DNA of 7,958 nucleotides from positions 1 through 7,958 of the forward strand of contig JAGRBY010000337.1 in NCBI GenBank assembly GCA_020433835.1. The letters are read 5' to 3'. The position numbers were made by a program, and so were the translations under genes. The notes under the pieces were generated by a model. It saw nothing but the letters and a program-made list of their open reading frames with translations, had not been told where the DNA came from and did not search any database. Below, piece by piece: positions 1 to 4,241 of the stretch (positions are counted from its first letter, which is position 1; each line of letters starts with the position of its first letter). This DNA is from Anaerolineae bacterium. Lineage in GTDB: Bacteria > Chloroflexota > Anaerolineae > 4572-78 > J111.

Positions 1-160
1 CATGGTTAATCTGGCTTTCAATAAGGTTATTGAAAAAGCTATGGCTAAACCGGGAGATTTAATTGTGATTACCGCCGGTACACCCTACGGTACTGCCGGG
101 CGCACCAACTTGCTGAAAGTGGAAGAGATCCCCAAAATCTATGGTGATGATGAGGATTGA
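1..160 (+). CDS. pyk: Pyruvate kinase, C-terminal end (5' cut by window edge)
   Basis: This is the last 52 codons of pyruvate kinase, the glycolytic enzyme that transfers phosphate from phosphoenolpyruvate to ADP in the cytoplasm. The reading frame enters from the left edge and stops with TGA at 158-160. The visible part belongs to the C-terminal domain: a helix (about NLAFNKVIEKAMAK), then KPGDLIVITAG, a Gly/Thr turn (GTAGRTN) and a closing strand (LLKVEEI). The PGD-x-h-h-h-TAG ... G-x-TN-x-LKV pattern is characteristic of the end of pyruvate kinase. The catalytic barrel lies outside the window, so activity and full length cannot be judged. The next gene starts 2 nt after the stop, which suggests cotranscription and perhaps translational coupling. 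Family assignment is confident. Confidence 0.9.
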   Translation, partial: MVNLAFNKVIEKAMAKPGDLIVITAGTPYGTAGRTNLLKVEEIPKIYGDDED

Positions 161-162
161 GT

Positions 163-627
163 ATGTTTAAGTCTGGTTTGATAGGGGCCGGGGTTGGTTT
201 TGTATATGTTATGAGCCTGGCTTTGCTCTCGCCCCTATGTACGCTGTGTCTTGTGCCTTTTTTGGGGCTTGGGGTTGGTTTTATGGCGAGTTGGTTTGAT
301 AGGCCAGAACGATTGGAAACCAATTTGGGAGGCGGTGTAGTAGCGGGTGGTATTACCGGCTTGGGGGTTACAGTTGGCCAAATTTTGGCGACGATAGTAA
401 CCGGTATTTTGGTAACCAACTTAGAGCAAATGCCGGCAGGTTTTGAACAATTCACAATGCTTGAACCGTTTATGGTCGATCCGGCCCAATATTGGCAAAC
501 GACTTTAGCGGTTGGCGCATTTTGTAGTATATTTAATTTAGCCCTCATTATTGGTTTGGGGGCGGTGGGCAGTTTGCTTTGGTTTCAACAGCATAAAAAA
601 CACACGCTGAACATGGTGTCGGCGTAG
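163..627 (+). CDS. Small Gly-rich polytopic membrane protein, unknown function
   Basis: A 154-aa integral membrane protein that I cannot assign to a named family. From ATG 163 it shows hydrophobic segments at about residues 5-22, 28-43, 57-85 and 110-140. The first three are rich in Gly (GAGVGF, GLGVGF, GGGVVAGGITGLGVTVG), which suggests tightly packed helices. A CxxC pair (Cys26 and Cys29) lies between helices 1 and 2, followed by Pro. The loop SWFDRPERLE separates the halves, and the C-terminus is basic and polar (QQHKKH), so probably cytoplasmic. ATG 163 is preferred because GAGG at 152-155 lies 7 nt upstream; an in-frame TTG at 157 would overlap the pyruvate kinase stop. The gene appears to be in one operon with pyruvate kinase before it and the 120-aa gene after it. 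The CxxC could be redox-active, metal-binding or incidental. Confidence 0.75.
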   Translation: MFKSGLIGAGVGFVYVMSLALLSPLCTLCLVPFLGLGVGFMASWFDRPERLETNLGGGVVAGGITGLGVTVGQILATIVTGILVTNLEQMPAGFEQFTMLEPFMVDPAQYWQTTLAVGAFCSIFNLALIIGLGAVGSLLWFQQHKKHTLNMVSA

Positions 628-655
628 AAATATTCCAAAGAAAGGAGCCTATAGC

Positions 656-1018
656 ATGGCTATCCCGACCAACTCTCAACAAGATAAAGGTATGATTATC
701 CTTAAGGATGAATCGGCGGATACTGTTAAAAAAGCAATTGAGCAGGTGAGTACCGTTATTAATACGGAAGGCAACAAAGTGTTTTTTGAAGGCAAGCGTA
801 TTGCCGAAGGGCACGGCTTTGCCCTACGGGTAAACAGTTATGATATTTATGAATGCCCGAACGGTTATCTGTTTCATACCTATATGATCAAAGGTCCCAA
901 CTGGGTGGTAACCGGCAAATCGATTCAAGAGGTGCTTGACCGCGCTCCCGACCACCAAGTAGCTCGCCGCGCACACGGTCTGCTTATTCAGAAGAATTTA
1001 ATCCACGCCGGTCATTAA
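656..1018 (+). CDS. Conserved-looking 120-aa soluble protein, unknown function
   Basis: A 120-aa protein with no signal peptide or membrane segment; I do not recognise the family. The start is well supported: AAAGGAG at 641-647 lies 8 nt before ATG 656. The sequence reads like a compact alpha/beta domain: an amphipathic helix at about residues 20-38 (ADTVKKAIEQVSTVIN), strands through VFFEGKRIAEG and ALRVNSYDIYECPNGYLFHTYM, a tryptophan in GPNWVVTG, then a helix (SIQEVLDRAPDHQVARRAHGLL) and a basic, His-containing tail. One Cys is present, in YECPNGY. It follows the membrane protein by 28 bp and precedes the independently promoted tRNA-Arg, so it is probably the last gene of the pyruvate kinase transcript. 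No clear intrinsic terminator follows it. The gene call is firm; the function is unknown. Confidence 0.8.
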   Translation: MAIPTNSQQDKGMIILKDESADTVKKAIEQVSTVINTEGNKVFFEGKRIAEGHGFALRVNSYDIYECPNGYLFHTYMIKGPNWVVTGKSIQEVLDRAPDHQVARRAHGLLIQKNLIHAGH

Positions 1019-1033
1019 GTCGATAGCGCTATT

Positions 1034-1061
1034 TTGACTCCCGCTAACGGCTAATTATAAT
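1034..1061 (+). promoter_or_regulatory. Sigma-70-type promoter of the tRNA-Arg gene
   Basis: The -35 box is TTGACT (1034-1039) and the -10 box is a perfect TATAAT (1056-1061), with a 16-bp spacer. Initiation about 7 nt downstream (near 1068) would give a roughly 10-nt 5' leader before the tRNA at 1078, a normal arrangement for a tRNA gene. This is the best-matching promoter in the window. Confidence 0.8.
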
Positions 1062-1077
1062 ATCATATGTATGTTTT

Positions 1078-1150
1078 GCCTCCGTAGCTCAATGGATAGA
1101 GCATCAGTCTTCGGAACTGAGTGTTGGGGGTTCGAGTCCCTCCGGAGGTG
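1078..1150 (+). tRNA. tRNA-Arg (anticodon TCG)
   Basis: A complete 73-nt cloverleaf can be folded by hand. The acceptor stem is GCCTCCG (1078-1084) with CGGAGGT (1143-1149). The D stem is GCTC/GAGC (1087-1090/1099-1102). The anticodon stem TCAGT/ACTGA (1104-1108/1116-1120) encloses the loop CTTCGGA, with anticodon TCG at 1111-1113. The variable loop is 5 nt. The T stem GGGGG/CCCTC (1126-1130/1138-1142) carries the loop TTCGAGT. The discriminator is G1150. Anticodon UCG reads CGA and, with wobble, other CGN arginine codons. CCA is not encoded (CTT follows), so the end must be added by nucleotidyltransferase. The first acceptor pair is a G-U wobble rather than G-C, and one T-stem pair is also G-U. 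The gene has its own promoter and terminator. Confidence 0.95.
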
Positions 1151-1155
1151 CTTAG

Positions 1156-1189
1156 AAACGTCGAATGTGACCACATTCGACGTTTTTTT
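1156..1189 (+). terminator. Intrinsic terminator of tRNA-Arg
   Basis: A perfect 12-bp stem, AACGTCGAATGT (1157-1168) with ACATTCGACGTT (1173-1184), closes a GACC tetraloop. It runs straight into seven consecutive T at 1183-1189. It begins six bases after the tRNA discriminator, so it ends the tRNA transcript. On the opposite strand the T tract is short, so it is unlikely to terminate the exporter gene. Confidence 0.9.
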
Positions 1190-1343
1190 ATAAACGAAGA
1201 TCTAGGCCAACACACGAACCGGCTAGGTTTTGGAATATAACTCACGTTGAAGAAATGTCTGTGAAATTGGCTCTCGATTTGAACAGACGGATATATCGTC
1301 TCCCGCCCCATCCCCAGACCTGGCTTCGGTTGAACGGCATACT
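1190..1343. other. Intergenic gap with no identified gene
   Basis: These 154 bp lie between the tRNA terminator and the stop codon of the convergent exporter gene. I see no gene, promoter or good terminator. A weak dyad, AGACG/CGTCT (1285-1289/1297-1301, 7-nt loop), lies downstream of the exporter in its direction of transcription but lacks a T tract. How exporter transcription ends is therefore not evident. Confidence 0.5.
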
Positions 1344-2660
1344 TTAGGGGCCAGAGTGACTATCGAGATAATCAGGTAGGGTATCTTCCAAATTTCGGAA
1401 TGCCGGCATCGCCATAAATAGCAGCGTCACAATAACCATAATTAGACCGGTGAGAATAAACATCAAGCCCATCCCTCGACCTGGACCGGTGCCCAAGATG
1501 CGACCGAGGCTATCAACCCACAGCCCATCAGTAGCCAGGAGCGGTTCAAAAATGGTGGTGGCCAACGGACCGGCAATAAGTACGGCGATGGCTGACGCCG
1601 ATAAACTCAACAAAATCCGGACTGAAAAGATCCGCCCTAAAACATCCGGGGCAGCTTTTACTTGATAAACGGCGCGATTGAGACCGATGAGCAGCGTGCT
1701 GGCTCCCCCTGCTATAAATAAGCCAACACCAATGAACAAGGGATTTTGGCTCACGCCGCTCAACGTCATACCCAGGCCAAAAACCAAGCCACTGATCAGA
1801 ATTCCGGGTACCCGTCGTTGAGGCCCTCCCCAGATAGCCAATGTCACCCCGCCTCCCAGCGTACCAATGCCAAACAGAGACGAGACGATACCCAGTAATT
1901 GGGCATCAGCAAAACTTAAGACCATCGGCGTGAACAAGGCCATCGCAAAGCCAAGGAAGAAAGCAATAAGCGTGACATAAGTCATGAGATAGATGAAACC
2001 AGGCCGTTCTCGGATATAGCGGAGGCCAAATTTAATCTCCTGCCACAGGCTACCTTGGGCCTCGACCACCTCAGCCGTGGCTCGGGGGCGAGGGATGGCC
2101 ACCAAAAAGAGCATCAAAATACCGATGCAAAAGGTGCTAAGATCAACCACCATAATGCCGCCCAGCCCAATGGCTAAGATCAATACTCCGGCCAAAGCTG
2201 GCGATACGATAGAATCCAGGGCTTGAACCAGTTGCGACATCCCGGCCGCCTGCCCCAGTCGTTGTTTGGGGACCAACATTGGCACACTGGCCTGGAAAGC
2301 CGGTACCTGAAAAGCCGAAGCATTCGAGTTGACGGCGGCCATTACGAAGATATGCCAAAGTTGTAGTTGGTTCGTAAAAAATAGGAGCGCCAGACCGAGG
2401 GTACTGAGTGCGGCTACGGTATCACTGACAATTAAGATGCGGCGGCGATCCCAGCGGTCAACCAACGGACCGGCGACCAGGGCCACAATAGAGGCAGGCA
2501 TCATGAACATAAATAGAAATAAGCTGTACTGGGTAGCTGAGCCGGTTTGTTCTAAGATCCAAACCCCTAACCCAAAGCGGGTCAAACCGGATCCCGTAAC
2601 CGAAACCACCTGGCCCAACAGAATAACCATGAAGCCTTTCATACCGGTAAACGATGGCAT
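1344..2660 (-). CDS. MFS exporter, MFS_3 / EntS-like drug or metabolite efflux
   Basis: A 438-aa major facilitator superfamily transporter of about 12 membrane helices, expected to export small molecules from the cytoplasm using the proton gradient. Helix 1 begins near residue 8. The cytoplasmic loop between helices 2 and 3 has the MFS motif A-like sequence GPLVDRWDRRR (64-74). The region 109-130, with PAFQ, SVPMLVP and RLGQAAG, matches the pattern typical of MFS_3/enterobactin-exporter (EntS) relatives. A central cytoplasmic loop (about 171-200) follows helix 6. An extended, Gly-rich segment before the last helix (about 372-396, containing GTGPGRGMG) is familiar from bacterial MFS proteins of this branch. 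The start ATG (2658-2660) has AGGAGG on the minus strand (2671-2676) 10 nt upstream. The gene stands alone, diverging from the topoisomerase gene across a 413-bp region dense in dyads. The substrate cannot be told from sequence. Confidence 0.88.
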   Translation of the reverse strand: MPSFTGMKGFMVILLGQVVSVTGSGLTRFGLGVWILEQTGSATQYSLFLFMFMMPASIVALVAGPLVDRWDRRRILIVSDTVAALSTLGLALLFFTNQLQLWHIFVMAAVNSNASAFQVPAFQASVPMLVPKQRLGQAAGMSQLVQALDSIVSPALAGVLILAIGLGGIMVVDLSTFCIGILMLFLVAIPRPRATAEVVEAQGSLWQEIKFGLRYIRERPGFIYLMTYVTLIAFFLGFAMALFTPMVLSFADAQLLGIVSSLFGIGTLGGGVTLAIWGGPQRRVPGILISGLVFGLGMTLSGVSQNPLFIGVGLFIAGGASTLLIGLNRAVYQVKAAPDVLGRIFSVRILLSLSASAIAVLIAGPLATTIFEPLLATDGLWVDSLGRILGTGPGRGMGLMFILTGLIMVIVTLLFMAMPAFRNLEDTLPDYLDSHSGP

Positions 2661-2670
2661 AAGGATATAA

Positions 2671-2676
2671 CCTCCT
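2671..2676 (-). promoter_or_regulatory. Ribosome binding site of the MFS exporter
   Basis: On the minus strand this is AGGAGG, a full-strength Shine-Dalgarno sequence, 10 nt before ATG 2660. It favours this start over the in-frame ATG six codons later. Confidence 0.75.
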
Positions 2677-2760
2677 ATTTCTTACACTGGTTCCGATCAA
2701 ACTTTAAGAAGATAGAACGATTTTTACTCTTGGACACCGACTAAGTAGTGGACTTGTTCA

Positions 2761-2789
2761 ATAATAACAAATTTGGTATGGGTTGTCTG
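2761..2789 (-). promoter_or_regulatory. Putative promoter of the MFS exporter
   Basis: Read on the minus strand, the -10 candidate is TATTAT (2761-2766, 5 of 6 to consensus). A 17-bp spacer follows, then a weak -35 candidate CAGACA (2784-2789, 4 of 6). Transcription would begin near 2754, giving a leader of about 94 nt. The weak -35 adjoins the TGTCC/GGACA half-site array, as expected for a promoter under regulator control. This rests on pattern matching only. Confidence 0.4.
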
Positions 2790-2836
2790 TCCGATATTTG
2801 GGACAGTTTTGTCCTGTTTTTAGGACAAAATTGTCG
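2788..2836. promoter_or_regulatory. Operator-like array: two TGTCC-N8-GGACA dyads, 22-bp period
   Basis: Two dyads of identical design lie in tandem: TGTCC (2788-2792) N8 GGACA (2801-2805), then TGTCC (2810-2814) N8 GGACA (2823-2827). They are followed by a variant half-site TGTCG (2832-2836). TGTC elements start at 2788, 2810 and 2832, and GGACA at 2801 and 2823, so both recur at exactly 22 bp, about two helical turns. The intervals between dyads (GTTT and AAAT) are 4 bp. The N8 spacers differ (GATATTTG versus TGTTTTTA), so the half-sites look constrained rather than a simple duplication. The second dyad extends to TTTTGTCC/GGACAAAA. The array lies just upstream of the putative exporter -35 box, about 240 bp before the topoisomerase start. 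I infer cooperative binding of a dimeric regulator; its identity is unknown. Confidence 0.6.
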
Positions 2837-2940
2837 ATAGGGGCAAAAGCCAGCACGCAAGAAGGGTGACCTATATGATAATTGCCACGAAATCAACCCT
2901 TTATTTGGCCTAAACTGTTTCACACTTTCCCTAATAAAAA

Positions 2941-3005
2941 TATAACTTACGCAGTGGGGCGAACGCACAAGGTTGACTGTCACCTTGTGAACTGCGTAAC
3001 TTATA
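2941..3005. repeat. Nested palindrome, possible MITE-like element or large operator
   Basis: The outer arms TATAACTTACGCAGT (2941-2955) and ACTGCGTAACTTATA (2991-3005) are inverted repeats of 15 bp with one mismatch. Inside, CACAAGGT (2966-2973) and ACCTTGTG (2982-2989) form a perfect 8-bp stem with an 8-nt loop. The right arms are one base apart, whereas the left arms are separated by 10 bp (GGGGCGAACG), so the fold is asymmetric. The outer arms begin and end with TA, which is compatible with a very small TA-targeting element, but no transposase is present. It could equally be a regulator site or an RNA hairpin in the topoisomerase leader. The dyads are certain; the nature of the element is not. 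Confidence 0.6.
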
Positions 3006-3007
3006 AC
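2973..3007 (+). promoter_or_regulatory. Possible promoter for topoisomerase IB
   Basis: TTGACT (2973-2978) inside the nested palindrome could serve as -35, but an 18-bp spacing gives only TAACTT (2997-3002). The better -10 lookalike, TATAAC (3002-3007), lies 23 bp away, too far for that -35. Either would place the start within 60-70 bp of the gene. The evidence is weak. Confidence 0.25.
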
Positions 3008-3043
3008 AGTAATCTGGTGCTCATTAGACACAATAACAGTAAT
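3003..3043 (+). repeat. 11-bp direct repeat ATAACAGTAAT, 30 bp apart
   Basis: ATAACAGTAAT occurs at 3003-3013 and again at 3033-3043, exactly 30 bp from start to start. The first copy overlaps the right end of the nested palindrome, and the second ends 30 bp before the topoisomerase start codon. The spacing is close to three helical turns, so tandem regulator sites are possible. A scar of a local duplication is the alternative. Confidence 0.5.
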
Positions 3044-3059
3044 GGTAATACCCATTAGG

Positions 3060-3065
3060 TAGGAG
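3060..3065 (+). promoter_or_regulatory. Ribosome binding site deciding the TTG start of topoisomerase IB
   Basis: TAGGAG lies 8 nt before TTG 3074, the optimal distance. No ATG or GTG is suitably placed, and the second in-frame TTG at 3080 would be further from the site, so TTG 3074 is the best start. Confidence 0.7.
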
Positions 3066-3073
3066 TAGCAAGT

Positions 3074-4168
3074 TTGGCGTTGAAAAAGAAAACCAATCAA
3101 GAAGCGTTGGCTGAGGCATCGCAGCCTGATCCAAAACAGTCGGCTAAAATAGCCGGTCTGCGCTACGTGAATGACGATGGCCCCGGCATTCAGCGTCGCC
3201 GTCGAGGGAAGGGCTTCCAATACATTCGGCCCGACGGCGAAACTATTCAAGATCCGGATGAAAAAGAGCGAATAAACGCTTTGGCTATTCCGCCGGCCTG
3301 GGACGATGTCTGGATTTCGCCCTGGCCTAACAGCCATCTCCAAGCCACCGGCCGCGATGCCGAGGGCCGCAAACAGTATCGCTACCACCCCAAGTGGCGA
3401 GAAGTTCGCAGCCTGACCAAATATGCACACATGGTTCAGTTTGGGCAAGCGCTGCCCCTTATACGTGACCAGGTTGATCAAGATTTGAGTCTGCGTGGGT
3501 TGCCCCGGCGCAAAGTGCTGGCGGCTGTGGTACGGTTGCTTGGAACGACCTTTATTCGTATCGGCAATGAGGAATATGTGCGTGAGAACGGCTCCTTTGG
3601 CTTAACGACGATGCGTGATCGCCACGTAGAAGTAAAGGGTTCAACCATCCATTTTCAGTTTCGAGGCAAAAGTGGGCAGGATCACGATATCGATCTGCGT
3701 GATCGACGCCTGGCGCGCATCGTCAAAAAGTGCCGCGATATCCCCGGCTACGAACTTTTTCAATATATTGACGAAGACGGCCAGAAACAAACCATCAGTT
3801 CTGAAGATGTAAATGACTATTTGCGCGAGATTACAGAGCAGGAGTTTACAGCCAAAGATTTTCGAACCTGGGGTGGCACGGTGTTGGCGGCATTAGCTCT
3901 AAAGGAGATGGAACCTAGCGAGTCACAGAGCGATGCCAAAAAGAATATTGTCCAGGCCATTAAAGAGGTAGCTGAATGCCTGGGCAATCGACCGGCAACC
4001 TGCCGCAAATACTATGTTCATCCGGCTGTTTTGGATAGCTATCTGACCGGCGACCTATTAGACCAGTTGCAGCCATCGGCTAAGGCCGCCAGCGAGGCCT
4101 TGGCCGGACTAGATGATAATGAGAATGCGGTGCTGCACCTGCTGCGCCATGGTCAAAGCGAAAAATAA
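3074..4168 (+). CDS. DNA topoisomerase IB (poxvirus/bacterial type)
   Basis: A complete 364-aa type IB topoisomerase, which relaxes positive and negative supercoils through a transient 3'-phosphotyrosyl link, without ATP. The N-terminal DNA-binding domain (about residues 29-110) has the family hallmarks RYVNDDGPGI, IPPAW and the block ATGRDAEGRKQYRYHPKW. The catalytic domain holds Arg162 (IRIGNEEY), Lys199 (FRGKSG), Arg264 (FRTWGGT) and the nucleophile Tyr314, the second Tyr of CRKYYVHP. Arg162 to Lys199 is 37 residues, as between Arg130 and Lys167 of vaccinia topoisomerase. The position 9 residues before the nucleophile, His265 in vaccinia, is Asn305; from memory this is usual in bacterial members. 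Length is normal and no part is missing. It is monocistronic, starts with TTG and is followed by a strong terminator. Its upstream region shares dyads with the divergent exporter. Confidence 0.95.
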   Translation: MALKKKTNQEALAEASQPDPKQSAKIAGLRYVNDDGPGIQRRRRGKGFQYIRPDGETIQDPDEKERINALAIPPAWDDVWISPWPNSHLQATGRDAEGRKQYRYHPKWREVRSLTKYAHMVQFGQALPLIRDQVDQDLSLRGLPRRKVLAAVVRLLGTTFIRIGNEEYVRENGSFGLTTMRDRHVEVKGSTIHFQFRGKSGQDHDIDLRDRRLARIVKKCRDIPGYELFQYIDEDGQKQTISSEDVNDYLREITEQEFTAKDFRTWGGTVLAALALKEMEPSESQSDAKKNIVQAIKEVAECLGNRPATCRKYYVHPAVLDSYLTGDLLDQLQPSAKAASEALAGLDDNENAVLHLLRHGQSEK

Positions 4169-4194
4169 TAAAGGTGTTATGAGCAGTCAGTCAG

Positions 4195-4238
4195 GCGAAG
4201 CAATGCCTTATTCCAAATAAGGCATTGCTTCGCTTTTT
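4195..4238 (+). terminator. Strong intrinsic terminator of topoisomerase IB
   Basis: A perfect 17-bp stem runs from GCGAAGC... at 4195-4211 to ...GCTTCGC at 4217-4233, closed by a TCCAA loop and followed by TTTTT (4234-4238). It lies 26 bp after the topoisomerase stop and 9 bp before the stop codon of the convergent secreted-protein gene. There is no T tract on the minus side, so it should act mainly on + strand transcripts, although the hairpin could also protect the 3' end of the opposing mRNA. Confidence 0.92.
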
Positions 4239-4241
4239 CAT

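Noticed and set aside
1023..1032. Perfect 10-bp palindrome ATAGCGCTAT followed by TTTT after the 120-aa gene
   Set aside because: As a hairpin it leaves only 3 bp around a tetraloop, too weak for a terminator, and it adjoins the tRNA -35 box. It could be a small binding site, but nothing else supports that.
1063..1311. Minus-strand 82-codon open frame across the tRNA
   Set aside because: Its translation contains GGTRTPNTQFRRL...YPLSYGG, the well-known artefact of reading a tRNA gene backwards; the region is tRNA-Arg plus its terminator.
2741..3481. Minus-strand 246-codon open frame spanning the divergent region and the start of topoisomerase IB
   Set aside because: It crosses the operator array and nested palindrome and runs antisense to the conserved topoisomerase N-terminal domain; its translation matches no domain I know.
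4123..4168. Topoisomerase C-terminus LHLLRHGQSEK resembles the RHG motif of histidine phosphatases
   Set aside because: The ending NAVLHLLR matches the usual final helix of bacterial topoisomerase IB, and the protein stops there with no phosphatase domain following. The likeness is chance.
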